Assembly (NCBI RefSeq): GCF_018139145.2
Contig: NC_059477.1
Location: forward strand, 13,069,522 to 13,133,521
From: Gymnogyps californianus
Taxonomy: Eukaryota; Chordata; Aves; Accipitriformes; Cathartidae
Direction of reading: 5' to 3'
Length of the DNA: 64,000 nucleotides
Part shown: positions 26,961 to 40,522 of the stretch, piece by piece
Position numbering within the stretch: the first letter of the stretch is position 1
Layout: the number at the start of each line of letters is the position of its first letter
Made by a program: the position numbers and the translations under genes
The notes under the pieces: generated by a model
Databases searched by the model: none
The model's input: only the letters and a program-made list of their open reading frames with translations
Told to the model about the DNA's origin: nothing

Positions 26961-29469
26961 CACTGCATGAACTAGAGGTGAAGCCTTGGCCCTACAGAGA
27001 TGAAGAGCCAGTTTCATCAATGGCTGTACTAAAGCCAAGATTTCCTCAAATTTATGTATTAATCTCATTATCATCTTTGTTCCTATTGCCATACAGACCT
27101 AGATCCAAAAATGAGTAGTGGAAAATAATACATGCTTTCTCCCCCCACCCCACCCATATGAAAATAACTTTTACAAAGTCATAAAAAGGAAGCCTCCTGA
27201 GGCCCCAAAAGCTATTCTGCACTCCGCTAGTGTCTGTCAGTTCTTCTCTCTACCCTCCTTGTTTTATGAAAGCGGACCGGCAGTAGGAGTCAATGGGAAT
27301 TTACCACTTCCTTTCATGGAAGCAAAGTTCTGTCTCCAATCTCCTCACTGCCTGTCAGCTTTTGAAAGAAGTGTTGCTAGAGGCAGGAATACTTTAAAAA
27401 AAGCCCAGCAGATTTCTAAAGTCAGCTTTAAAAGTGTCCTTTAAGAGTTTCCCCGAGCTGTTTATGACTTATATTGCTCAATTAGCTACTTTATATTGCA
27501 GTATTTTCTTCAAAAGCAATCTTTGACTAATTGTAAATTCTTAGAAATATGCTTCATATTTTAAAAGTCCTATTTTACAGCTGCAATAAAGTCCTCCAGG
27601 GCGCATATTAGAGGCCATAATGGCACATTTTGGCCATCAAAATCCATTACTGGACTTCAACACCCACCCCATCATCGAGATGGGTGTCTCCAACTCATTA
27701 GCTTTACCTAGTAACAAGCTGATGTTAGCACCTGTTCTCACAAAATGGATTTTAATAGAAACGGGGCCAAGCTGAATGCATCTGGGGAAGTTCAGTTCTG
27801 ATGGCTGGCTGAGTCCACCATAAACATGTGGAGGTTTTATAAAATCTCAGTGTGCACAGATCCTGGGGTTTAGTAGTTTTGACACTAGACTTCAGTAAAC
27901 AAGCTATTTGAACGACCAACCCAAAGCACATTTCTTTCTCCATATACGTTGAACAGCTAAACATGAAAGTCATAAAACTGGGGGTAGCTGAAGTTCTGAA
28001 TCTTTAAAAGCAGCCAGCTCTAGCATCTAGGACTTGGGATAAATACTTCCAGGTTGAGTTCAGTTTTGAAAGAACTGATTCTGCTGATTTTCTATATGGT
28101 GTTTTTACTTGACTCAAAATAATTATAATAGAAGAACCAAAATTTTATGATGTCTTAATTAGAAAGTAACATTCTCCCCAGCGTCACTTATGTTACAATG
28201 GTGGGTAAATATAATAAGTATTGCAGGAGACTTATGCTCATCTGAAACTGTGTAATTTCCTTTGTATAAAGAAAACTTTTCCACCTTCCTTTTTTCTACT
28301 TACATAAAGAAGCATTGCACCTAAGCTCACAGTGAGTTAAGGAAAGATTTGCTTTTACTCAAATGATTTAAATACTTGGGACATCACTAATTCTAGCAGC
28401 TTGAGCTGATTCATTAACTGGTAGAATTCTCTTGTCTCCAGGAACATTTGTAAAAAAGCAACTTGAAACCACTATTCATAATTCTTTCTTTTAGAAAAAG
28501 ATGAATGGCACTCAATAATTTGCAGTTTGTCTAGGCCCTGTTCCCAAACTAATGACAGTCCAGCTCCAAAGACACTTGGAAAAAAGCTCCCAATGGGAAC
28601 ATGCAGATGAAGAACGCAAGCAGAGGTTGACAATCTCTAAAAACAAGGTAATCTTTAATAGCTCTTTGTTTCAGACTGAATATAGAATCTGTCATCACAG
28701 CATTTTTTGAGCGAACCTGACACAAGCCAGGGAACAGATCATCCTTACACAGGCTGCCCCAAAAAGCAACCTTGAGTGCATTTGGACCTCAGAAGAGGAC
28801 AGAGCAGGACTAGCAGGGAAGTGTCAGACACGCAGATATTCCAAAATCTGGTAAGCCTTTGCACTGGCTTCCAGCTCTGCCTGCCTCATAGCTCTTCTAT
28901 TCCTAATCCTTCCAGCATGTCTCTCTTCAGAACAGGACATCCTGAGCACAGCGCAGTAACCCCAGAATGCTAATTTAGGGGCTGGGGAAAGGCAAGTTTC
29001 ATTGCTGTGCTGACTGGGCTTGCATAAATGCCTAGGGGGCTAAACTCTCTTTTTTTATCCTTCTCTTCATTAGGAGAGGTCATAATTTTGGAACAACATT
29101 AGCATTTTCTTGTTCTGTTTTAAGATAAACTTAGAGTACAGAGATAACATCAACTTCAAAGAAGTGATTCTCACAACTCAAACCCTTGTGAAGAAGATTC
29201 TGTACATGACAAAGAGCTTTTCAACCTCTGATGCAATACAGCCATCACTTTCAACATAGATCCATTCCTGTTTACTACCTGTAAGTATTTATTATTGTAA
29301 TTTGGGACAGGGTTGTCTGGGGACACACAGTGGTGACCAGGACTAGAAACCTAACAGGGTCGCATTTCCCAATATATTCTGTTCAATATATTTACAGTCA
29401 AAAGAAACAAAGTCTCATTTCAGACTCCTATAACAGGCAAGAATCCAATGGGTGTCTTCGTGCTTCCAG

Positions 29470-29640
29470 GAGAGGTTGTGGCATCTCCAGCCTTGGAGTT
29501 ACTCAGAACTATGTTACTGTGACCTTGAGCAATCTGGTACAACTTTAAAGCTGAGTTTATCTTTGAAGTTGGCCCTGCTTTCTCCAGGGTTTCAACCAGG
29601 AGACCATAAGAGGTCCCTTTCAATCTAGATTATCCTGTGA
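29470..29640 (+). mobile_element. CR1 LINE 3'-end fragment, old, plus strand
   Basis: agaggttgtggcatctccag, then ccttggagttactcagaac, then gagcaatctggtacaacttt, ggccctgctttctccagggt, gaccataagaggtccctttc and a final attatcctgtga follow the terminal CR1 consensus in order. The fragment covers the last few residues of the reverse-transcriptase frame and the untranslated end. It is strongly diverged, with the coding part no longer open. Frames crossing it on either strand are repeat artefacts. Confidence 0.85.
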
Positions 29641-32600
29641 CTTAATACCTCTATACCGCACCGTTTTAAGTATCTAGAGATCACTTCTGTTTATGCCTGT
29701 TGGTTTCCATTTTGATATGCATGTTTTGTATTATCCAGATTATGCTTCATATCCTCTCCTCACTGAGCTTACACAAATGAAAAGCCAACACACTACAGTC
29801 AGAGCTGCATGGCAGAACTGGGGCTCTCATTCAGTACAGCAGGCAAGTACATCCTGAACTTTAAACCCAAGGGCAGTTGCCCTGACACAGCAGAACAATT
29901 CCCATAGTTTCTCCTTGCTTTGTGTATTGGTCAAGTCATATTTGTGCTATACATCCAATTCTCAGCTGACAATGCATAACACCTGAGATCTCTGGGTGAA
30001 ATCTGCTATCAAAGTGAAATGAAATATTTATCTAATACAATTAAAAACATTCAGGATTCAACTCCTGCTATAAAAGTTCTATTAAAATTAATAAAACCAG
30101 ATTCACTATATGGCAAATTTCCTGTATAAAACTGAAAACCATTGGATTAAAAGTACTGTGGAGCAGCAAAAAGTTTACATGATGAAATATTAATAGCCTT
30201 CCAAAGCAAAGTGAAAATGTGGAAATGAGGCAAGCCATGAACATGAGGTAATGATCTGTATTTCCCGAAGTCTAGGATTCAGGGCAGCCCCCATATCAAG
30301 TGTATGAAAAGCCAGACCACTGCAACTGAGAGCTGAACACAAAACCTGAAATGTCCAGAGCTGCATGCTAGCCTATCCTAGTACCCTTCATAAACCCCTC
30401 CTTTTTATGAAGTGTAATGCGACTGACATTAAGAAAAATTCTGAATCACTCACCAATAACATATCAACCTCCCAGAATCAAGACTTTTTAAAAAGTTTAT
30501 TGCTGAAGAAGCTAGTTACACATTTCATAGTTAAGTATATACATTTATGCATGCCTCCCCACCAAGGTACTATGATGGTGTTTTCTGTAGCAGAGAAGAC
30601 TAATTCCCACCAGACCATGCACTGTGGTCTGGAAGAAGACAGAATAAATACTCAAGATGCTTGCTCCTTCTGCTCTTGAAAACTCCCAAGTGCAGTGCTA
30701 GAGTTGCTGTACAACATGAACAGAGCAGCACATAATCACCCAGACACACACACGCCAAGACAACAAAGTAATGCCTGGCTTCTCAGCTCATGTTAACCTG
30801 TACAGATCCAATGCAGTCAAAAAGCTGACATTGATTTTTGCCAGCTGAAAATCTGCCCTGAACCTTAAAGCAGCTGGAGAACATGGCTGCAAATCAGATG
30901 CCTTCAATTTAAGATAACTACATTTGTCCAGCTGAACTTTTTATTAGAAAGCTATATTCCTTTTGTAACTGAGCATTGCTTTGTATAGCTAATATATACA
31001 GTGGGTGTCGAAAGCATAGGCTTTGTGTTTGGAGAGATCTAAATATATTAGCCAATTTAATAAATATCAATGGTCAAAAAGCATGGATCTCTCCCTGAAG
31101 GTAAAGAACACCCTCTTAATGAAAAAAACTTGCAATAATCTTGGATCCATCTCCAATTTAGACCTTGTATTTTCCCCTGTCATCAGAGTTTCAATTGCCT
31201 CTGCTATGAGGTCTCGGTTTCAATTTACAGAGCATTACCCCTAGGCTCCTCATCAGCATCTTCAGGTCCACTGGGACATGCATTCCAAAACACTGAGCAG
31301 TTAGAAGAGCATCAAAAAAATCCTGAGTGACAAACAAAGCAGACCAGTTGCTCAAGGAAATAGGGGATATCCTCAACATTTAAGAGTGCCAAGTGGGTCC
31401 AAAACCATAGGGGGCAAAATAGTCTGAAGATGTTGACAGGAAGCTCTCCCTAAGGAAGGATGTCTACTGTTTCATTCAGATAAGCAGCCTACAAGCCAGA
31501 GAAGACTAAACAAAGTGAAAAACAAAAGCATCCAGAAGGAGACATCAAAATCATAGGTATGTAGAGATTCTATGCATTTGTGTAGCTCTTATTACCACAA
31601 CATGCCACACAGTGCAGACTGTCAGCAACATGCATTACACTAGGAAACAAGTTAACACCACAAGAATCATGAGGGCCACTGCAAGCAAAGCTCATTAGAT
31701 CTCAGCTGGCTTCTCTCTCCAAGCAACCTTCTTAAAACAAAGGTGCATGCCCATACATAAGCCCTTACTTTCCCTGCTTGATGTCTCATTCCTTGTTAAT
31801 CTGTTTTCCAGTACAGCATACCAGCCCAAGCACTTGAAGGAGCATTAGCAGTATGCTCCTTCTTGGCACTGACTGCACGTGGCAGCTGCATAGCTTGTAG
31901 TCAGTGAATTTTGCAGCTGGTCTGGTAGCAGTTGGCAAAAACCTACTGTCCAGATGGACATTAAATTTGCATTATTTATAATATATCAAAAGTGAATAAA
32001 CCTATATCAAAGTGACTTATAACAACATTTATTTAGGGACTTGTTTCTGACAGTTCTGAAGCCACTTTCATCCAAGCAATGCTTAGATGCTGAATGCTTT
32101 ACTCGACCATAGCAAAAAGTTCCACAGCTCTTGATCACTGTTAACCCTTACATAACCCACACATGTGGAAGGAGAACTGGTAAGTCCAGTCCTTTTCACA
32201 GATTACTACCTTAAGCTTCATAAACCCATTTACAATTATAGCACTTGTGTCCAAGAGCGTAAATTGTGCAAGGATCTGGCCTGCTGAAGTTTTCCTACTT
32301 GCAATGTGAAAGAATAGAAAGGAGGCAGGTCACAAACTGAAGTTTTCAAATGAAAAAGCAAACAAACAGTCATCAGAGAGGTAAGCCATTAGGAGAGGCC
32401 AGTGCCTGATGGACTGTGTAACCTGAGTGCTATATCACACCAGACAATGGAAATGGGAGGAACACGGTAGGGAGGAACCTATCTCCCAGCCAACTTTGAA
32501 AATTCCCCTTTATCACACAGATGGTAAGCCCCACAATGTCCATCACTCTTCAGAATTCATAGAGAACAGTCATTCTTTATATTGAAAGTCCTTTAGCTTT

Positions 32601-33398
32601 GCAAAACTCGCACAAAATACCATAATGGAGAATGATCAGGTGTGTCCTTTTTTTGAATAACCTAAACTGAGAAATAATATCTTTTGCTTTGAAAACTATA
32701 GCCTTGAAAAAGAAGGTCACCTTCATTTATATCTTCAGTTATTAGCACTTTGGGACTGTCAGTATACAATCCATTTTGTTAATATAGACTTTAAAAATCT
32801 TAACTTAAACCCTCTGAAAAGAAAACGGGTCACCGGAAGATTATTTTTGTTCCTACAGAATGACAAAAATTGAGACTTCTTTAGGCCCAAGCAGCAGAAC
32901 AACCAACCACTTCATCACTTTCTGAAGCTAGCGTCAGATCAGCCCATTGATAGTGCTTCAGCCCCTTCTCAATACCAGTTGTGACTGAGTACATCACAAT
33001 TTGTATAATTTTTATTCTCTCCTCACTCTGCTCAGGAGATTAAGCATACTAATAAGACTTTCAACCATGTGAACCGATCATGTAGAGTACACCACCACAA
33101 AACCCCTTAGTATTTCAATAGCATAAGCAGACTGCACAGCCCATGATGCTTTAGCAATCCAAGGTCACTTGCCTTACAAATTACTCATTCCTAGATTCCA
33201 CATCATTAAACACCTGATTCTATTCACTGAAAACAGCACAAGCTTCACTGGGAGAAAAATTATTAAATCAGCCATGACAGCTTTGCTATAGATTTGCTAA
33301 TCCAGTATAAATAGTTAGAGTGTCTGTCACAAGTCCAATAGGATACAGTTGAACAACGTATCTCAAGTAGTGGCTGTTAATCACAGTTAAATAGCTAC
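29641..33398. other. AT-rich unannotated DNA
   Basis: No gene, repeat or regulatory element recognised. The longest open frame is 104 codons (30365-30679, plus) with no recognisable domain. Confidence 0.5.
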
Positions 33399-33533
33399 TT
33401 GATGGAAATGACAGTTCCCGTCTAACAAGCAGGCACTTCAGAGGCACACGGTGCTGAAGGCAGTGCTGTCTGCACTGTATCGCCACGGATTCTACAGCTT
33501 GCTCAACACTGGGAGCAGCCACGGGAAAACACC
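33399..33533 (-). CDS. Candidate exon, cysteine-rich, unknown protein
   Basis: Minus-strand open segment of 135 nt (45 codons) with a good acceptor (gtgctaccttgcag before 33533) and a possible donor (ccatcaa|gtagct at 33399/33398). These splice points give phase 1 at both ends, as in modular extracellular domains. It encodes about 45 residues beginning GCFPVAAPS, with QCRQHC and a later KCLL, so four cysteines. Several CpG survive across 33419-33572 (for example at 33481, 33486 and 33522), unusual for this AT-rich, CpG-poor window and expected if amino acids are under selection. The cysteine and GCF pattern faintly recalls small disulfide-rich modules such as WSC, but the usual C-terminal Cys-x-Cys is absent and no family is claimed. 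The frame stays open past the proposed donor to 33286, so the 3' limit is uncertain. Chance occurrence is possible. Confidence 0.25.
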
Positions 33534-36494
33534 CTGCAAGGTAGCACAGCATTCAGGGGTGGCACGAAAGGCGCAAACTAGCAACCAGAAGGAAGATAGG
33601 TATCAAGTTTTCATTTCCTTATTTAGATATCCTAGGTAATGAGAGAAAATAGCTATGAAGAATGGAACTAAAGTCACCATGGAGCAAAGAAACTGATAGA
33701 CTCCACTATTACATCACCACAGCATCCAGTTCAGCAAGATTACTGCCTGCATTCAGCAACATCCAGTGCCAAAGTGTTGTTAGGTTCAAGTCAACTCCCC
33801 TTTGTTGATGTCCTCACCATTTTCTTTTACAAATGTTTAAAACTTGAAGTGAGTCTGGTGCCAAAGTCCTTTTGATCAACTAGAGCAAATGTGTGCAAGT
33901 GAGGACATTTTCCACAGTGATTTAGCATCATCCGGCATTCTACTGCTGTATTTAGGGTGTATACAGGCCTGTGCTTCAAACTGCTGTGCCAGTGGAGCAG
34001 TTTACAAGGCTTTGGTCCTCGCTACTTGTTCTTACTCTCTCTTATTTCCCTCTCTACTATACTAGCAGAGCTGCTACGGAAGTGCCCCTGTTACAATCAA
34101 AGTCAGCTGGGTTAGCTTTGTTTCAAACATAGATCTTTGTGAGCAAGCCTGTTTTGTGGTGATATATTTGGAGATGGTCTCTTCAGCAGCTTTGATGGCA
34201 AGGATGGCCTTAAACACTGGGTTGAGAAGGCTAGTGGTAGCAACCTCTAGCCAGCATATCCAGTTATAGAAAAGGGACATCAAACTAAACTAATGTGAAG
34301 AGTAGTCACACTGAAGTTGGCAAAAACTAAATTAATCTGAAATGACACTCATTGTAGAGTCAGTGAAACATCTGTGTTTAAATGGCTTTGGGCTTGTCTA
34401 GTCTACCACAGACAAAACACAATTATTAACTAATGAATCAGATGTCCAAAAGAATAGCCTTATCTGCAAACAGAAGTGATCTATTTAATTTTCTACATCT
34501 GAGTAGTCCCATGGAAGACTTAAGCACATAATGTTCACACTACTCAATCCTATCTTCAGCTATACGCAGCATTATAGTGTTGTGGGTTGGGTTTTTTTTC
34601 CCCCAAAAGAATAAAAGAAATCACAAAGACAAAGCTTCTCTTCCAGTAAAGTCAGGTTTTTTTCTTGTAAAATATCATATTGCTGATATAGATTTTAAAG
34701 AACAGAGGTTTCTGTTTCTCAGTAATTCAATTCTACTTAATTATTCTAATACTGAATACAAATCCCAGAAGATATTTAGCTTGCAACAATTATTTCTGCC
34801 TTCTCATTACTTAAGTGTGCAGTAATGCAAAAAGAGCCTTAAAAATGCTTAATATTTCTGGTTATTGTGCATGGAAGAATGCAACACTGGCTTGATGTTA
34901 AGCTTCCATTTGGAAAAATTATGCTATAAATATAAAATGTGTGTTGAAAAGCACAACTTAGTTACAGTAGCACAAAGGAAGGACCAAGGAGATTTTGAGA
35001 AACCATTAAAACCAGATATCCCAAAATAAGAATTTGCATCAGGTTCCTAACCCTTCCAAGACACTTAAGTGTCTGAGCCAAAGCCTATTGCAGAAAACAG
35101 GAGTGTTACTTCTTCAACCTAAGTGGCTTTGGATCAGGCCTCAAATCACAAAACACTCAAGCAGGCTTTCTCCTAAAGCAAATCTTTGGCTTCATATATA
35201 GAAGTGTATCGTAGACTAACATGAGTCAAGATGAATCCCTCAAAAAGACCACATCTCCCATTCCACTGTTGCACCATTACTGAGAAACTTCTGCAAAAAT
35301 ACATTGCCGTTATGGGTGATGCGCAACAGTGCTGAAGTTAAGACTGCTGCCCTCACGCTATAAAACTGTAATGTTTCTTTGCAAAATGAAAATTGTTTTC
35401 AAACTTTAGTGTATGGCACCATATTGAGTAAGAGCAATTGAAAAATCGGTCAGAAATTTGAATTGTGTAGGTGGAATTGCGACTAAAGGTATGGGACAAG
35501 CAAAGCACAAAATGAGGAAAAGAAAGAGCCCTGAAGTCGAGTGTAGTCTCAAAAAAACACTAGCTTCATGATCCTGAAGAAAAAGCTTCTTGAGGTGGTA
35601 GCTGAAAGAGGGTTTGTATAGCTATATACAAGGAAGCTGCTTCCTGTTGTTCACCAACTCCTTTGTTCTGGAAAGCAGGACTTGTACTCACTTCTGAAAG
35701 GATATTATATCAATATGCTTTTTTTTCCCCTTCCATTTTCCAGAGTATTTTTTATCTCTGTCAATGGAAGAGTTTTATGGAAGTGATTAAGTGTTCATTG
35801 TCACTTCCAAGGCACTGACTATTGATGTTCTCTGTACAGTGCTGAGAAGGGGGAGGGAATAGCGTATTACATCCAACTCCCTCTATAAACTATATAATTT
35901 GAATACAAATAAAATAACGTAAGCTCATAAGTAGTTCTGGATGCTTCTTAGTAATTTAAGAAGTTAGTACCTCAGAACATAAGATTATTACATTTGAGAC
36001 ATTGCTTGGTGCTTGCATCTATGCACAAAAATTATTTTGTGAGTGAGCAACCCAAGCATTTGGCATGACATTGAACTGTTCTGAGATCACAAGATGAGAT
36101 CTTCAGCCAGTATAAAATGCCTCAGCTCTATCAGCTTTGTACTACAGTATGAGCTGCACTTTGACAGTTTGTATAAATGGAGCAGTACATGGTTTCTCAT
36201 TTGGATTAACAAAATTATACTGGATGACCATAGATACATTGTCTTTGGCTTCAAAATTAAACAGTAAGCAGAGTTTATGCATAAGAATGCCCTTACTGTA
36301 AATGAACTGATTGTCACTTTAACACATGTTTTACATTTGGCACAGCAACAATACAAAAGTGTTTACAAACTGGATCAGAGCCAACAGATGGCTCCTCCAA
36401 GTCATCACTCTCAGAATCCTACCCAGTTCCCACTCCTTCCCAGAAAAAGCCTGGGAAAACAGATTGGGAAGATTCATAAGTACACACCCATGAT

Positions 36495-36600
36495 TTATAT
36501 GTGTCTTTGTGTGTATGCATGTGCATATATAGACAGACATCTAAGTCTATATATGTATAAACATGTACACATACAATATGTTCTACATGTACATTACACA
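36495..36600. repeat. TG/TA-rich simple sequence with an 11-bp inverted repeat
   Basis: Alternating purine-pyrimidine sequence rich in TG, CA and TA. It includes a perfect 11-bp inverted repeat: catatatagac at 36524-36534 and gtctatatatg at 36545-36555, separated by 10 nt. Confidence 0.7.
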
Positions 36601-39600
36601 GTGCTCAGATGCAAAATGTTATCTGGGCTCTTCAGCTATCTAAGACCCTCCCAAAAACAAAGTTTATGCAAAGAACTTTTTCTCTGTTCAGTGGAGATAT
36701 TTCATTAAAAGAGAATGCTATTTTGGGAAGGGCTAGAACTAAGACATCTGTAACTAGATAGTCTGGTTTCTTCCAGCAGGGTATTCCACATTTAGAGACC
36801 AATTTCTCTGTTCCACATCATGGCTGAAGGCCTGCCACAGCAGGGACTGCAATACCAGCTATGCCTAGATAGAGCCGGGGGCAGCTGTTCAGCCTCTCTT
36901 TGAAGGAGGTCAGGAATAGGCATTTCAGAGATGCATGGCGAAAGGAGAGACCACATGCTGCAAGTACTATTTTGGAGCTGGTGACTGCCACTTCCCACAG
37001 TTTGGAGAGGAATTCCTCTCTGGCATTGCCATGGGGAAATTTCCCCATTTTGATAGAAAAGAGCAGCTTTTATTCTTCAAAAATAGCAGTAGTTGAATTG
37101 CCCCTTTTTTGTGCTGATCACCATAACTGTTAATGCTAGAAAAGGAGAAGAAAAGCGGGTGCCTGTAAGGCAAATATTTTAAGACATGACTTGTTGAGAT
37201 GACTAGTTGCATGTTTCCAGCTGGAGCCCATTTCTCTCCTAAATGCCATCAATAAAAGCAAGACCTATTCTACACATCTGATTCTTGCTAGAGAAATGTA
37301 CATATGGTTCTCTTGAAATTGTTCCTTGATTATTTCTTTTTATATCATTTTGATATTTACAACACTCAACATCTGTACTGTTAAGCCTCTAGAAAAACAC
37401 TGTGAGTATGCACTGCAGGTAACTTTTATAGGCAAAAATCACATTAACTCCAGAAAAGCAACAATATACAAGTAAGTTTAGAAATAGCAGAATATTAAAG
37501 GTTTGCATTCAAGATCAGTAATTTTTAACCTTACAGAGGTCCACCAGACCTTACAAACAGACTTTTTCTTCTATAGCTTAGTCTCCAAGAATCCCAGTTT
37601 GAGCTGAAGGCCTTGCAAGAAGGCCCTCCAAAAGCAATAACCATGTGCCTTTCCCTACCTGTTTTCTCAGGCAGCGGGAGGGCACATGATACTATCTTGT
37701 TTAGGATTTGAGGTTTGTACAAGTTACCCTTCCTCCTAAGGGCATCATCCAGGAAACAGAAACAGTAGTTAGGACCACAGCTTTCCTACTCCAAGACAGA
37801 CTCTGGGGTATTGCCCTATTGATACAACTGATCAAAGGCCCACACCTGGAAGTATTTGTGCCAGAAACCACACAGCTCAAGCTCTTGAGATTCATAACAG
37901 AAAAAAATGTTATTTCTGACTGGCTCAGGAATGCAGCACAAAGTGCAGCCATTCTTTCACAGCCAAAAAGGGGTCCACAGACATGCCAGAATACATAGGG
38001 TGGTATCAACCAGTAAGGAAACCAGAGGAAGTGCCCCCCTGACCCTTTCCAAATACAGATGTAGATCTGACATATGACAAGGAAGCCACTTCAGACAGGC
38101 TCTCACTTCAATGGGAAGAAATATTTCTGAATCAAAATTCAGAACATGAAGTATTTTTTTATTTTACAGAAGATATCAGGCTACGGCTAACACACAGTAG
38201 CTTATTAGAAAACAAGATTAGAGCTCTGTTATCTAAAAGATACAGTCTTTCAACAGAAAATCTATGGAATAAGAAATTGAACAACCCATTCAGGTTTTGT
38301 GGACCCTTCATAGGGGACTGCTAAATGGAACTTAATACAAAGTAAGTTACTGGAAAAACCTAATATTTTTTTCCTACCACACATAAGATTGAGAAGGCTT
38401 TCTGTTAAACACATTTTCTAGCAAAAGTCATCACTAATCACCTTACTAATACAGAAGGAAGCAGCTATTTACTCATCTCCAGCAGTTTGGAATTAATCTT
38501 GCCAATAAGGCAAGGACCCAAAGAAGGTTTTGTTTCAGTTCTCAACCTTGACACAGACTTCTTGAATGGCCTTTAGGAAATGTTCTAATTACAACTGGGA
38601 ATTAATTATAGCTGGAAATTTTCTCATTGAATGGATTTTCATTGGAAAATACTGATTCATAAAAAGAATTTCCATGAAACATTATTGCACGTTCAAAGTT
38701 CTGCTGTAAGACTGGCCACTCTCCTGCCAGCTCACCTGGCAAGAATGGCATCTTCAGATTCATAGTTTCACTATGGGGACCTGTTTATGTAATGAGATTT
38801 CACAGGATGTCTCCTGGGAGTTGAGGGCAGCTGTCTGCTCCATTTCAGTAACAACAGAAAAACAAATTATATTTTCAGGGCTTTCAAGAATATTAATTTT
38901 CTAGAAGTCCTTTTCTGTGGCATGCTTCAGAATTTCTATGTTTTTCTCCCAACCAGAATAACTTTCTGAAGCTTCCTAAAGTTCTTGTGGATTTTTCCAT
39001 AGAACAAAAAGTCTCAATTCCCACTAACTCTCCCTTCAGTCTCTTTGGGCTGTGCTCAATTGGCGGAGCTTGTGTCCCATTCATACCACAATGACCCTCT
39101 CCACATCAACACAGGACTCCATGTCTCCATGAACAAGGATGCAATGACCCAGGATAGAAGGTAGCTTGAACTGTCTGAGAAAGCCTTTCTCCACCTTGGT
39201 CACTATAGCAGAAATACTGAATACAGTCCTTGGTGTTTCAGCTCCCCCTCTGTCACATGGCAGTTATCACTCTCTCTTCTCCCTCCCTCTGTCTTTCTTG
39301 GTTGATTTGAAAACACTCCAGGAGAGAAGTTGTCTTTTATTCTGTGCTAATTTGTGGCCTCTGGGAAAAGCTACAATAAGTGAAGAGTCTAAGCAGAGCT
39401 TCCTTATTAAGTTCTGCCCGAGTTCATAATTGTAAGGATCAACAGCAAAGCAGATAGGGGAGAAAAAAACAGACCCGTCAATTATTATTAAGTAGAAATA
39501 CAGCTTAGAAGTGTTGCCAAATGGAGCCACACAGAGGAACAATGTTTAAAACACAAGAACAGATCCCCAAGTTGTTAGAGATCTTCTGAAATCATTGGCC

Positions 39601-40427
39601 TTGCCCTGTGCTGTCCACAATGTACAGGAGCAATCTAAGCAGACAGAAGGAATCCAAACTATGGGTAAATTAAAACAGTTGATATATTTTAGCACAGTTA
39701 AGGCAAAGAACACAATAATTCAAAAAGATTTGGATCTATTCTCTAACTAGCCAGAAAAATGAGGATAAAATGTGAAATACTGGCTTGTTATTTTAAAAAT
39801 CATACAACAGAATTAAGACTTAAGAAAGGAGCACCGTAGAACTCTGATTTAATTGCTATGGCAACTTGCAAAGCAGTTTTACAGAGTAGTTCTAGCCATT
39901 CTCTCATACTATCAAAACAAATATGCTGAACACTAAAATTTAAAGAGAAACGGTCATTTAATGTGTTGTATTAACACATTTAAGAGTGTTATCGTATGTA
40001 ATGTGAATTTTAGATTACATTTGCATCATATTGTAGCACTTTAAACTATTCCTTTAGGGATATGGGACTGGGGAGAGGACCTCCTAGGTTACAGGTCCAA
40101 TCTACGGCTGATTTAATCTTATCCCACTCAAATTTATCAAGTTCTGAATTAAAACTAGCAGGGTTTTCTTACTCCCACTACTCTAACAACGTCATTCTAA
40201 AGCCTCACTCTAATGATGGTTTGGAGCCTTCTACTAAGTTCCTGACAGAACTTACTTATAACCATATTATGTCTTTTTGCTCTTTGCCAACATTTTCTTT
40301 TAGTTTAAATCACTTTTCCTGCTTTGGTATTTATTCTATCTCTAGTTCCTCCACATAGAAAGCTGTCACATTCTCTCTTAGTTTTCACTTTGCTATGCTA
40401 AACAAGCCATAAATAACAACATGTAAG

Positions 40428-40522
40428 TATATACACACACATATAAAAATATATATACTATACACACACACAAATATATTTAACAAATATTTATAAGTGT
40501 ATGTACACACACATAGATGTAC
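40428..40522. repeat. Imperfect (CA)n/(TA)n microsatellite region
   Basis: Interspersed runs such as acacacacat, atatatata, acacacacacaa and tacacacacat over about 95 bp. It is a compound, decayed dinucleotide repeat with no uninterrupted long core. Confidence 0.75.

Larger units (their letters stand above)
22326..29469. other. Unannotated DNA with scattered old repeat relics
   Basis: No gene recognised. The stretch holds an A14 run (22595-22608), a T12 run (23991-24002) and the degenerate repeat relics listed separately at 24.1, 24.4, 25.7 and 26.9 kb. Open frames of up to 112 codons (23630-23968, minus) show no family resemblance. Confidence 0.5.

Noticed and set aside
36277..36708. 143-codon plus-strand open frame
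   Set aside because: Its second half is translation of TA/TG simple sequence (repeated Y, M, C, H, V).
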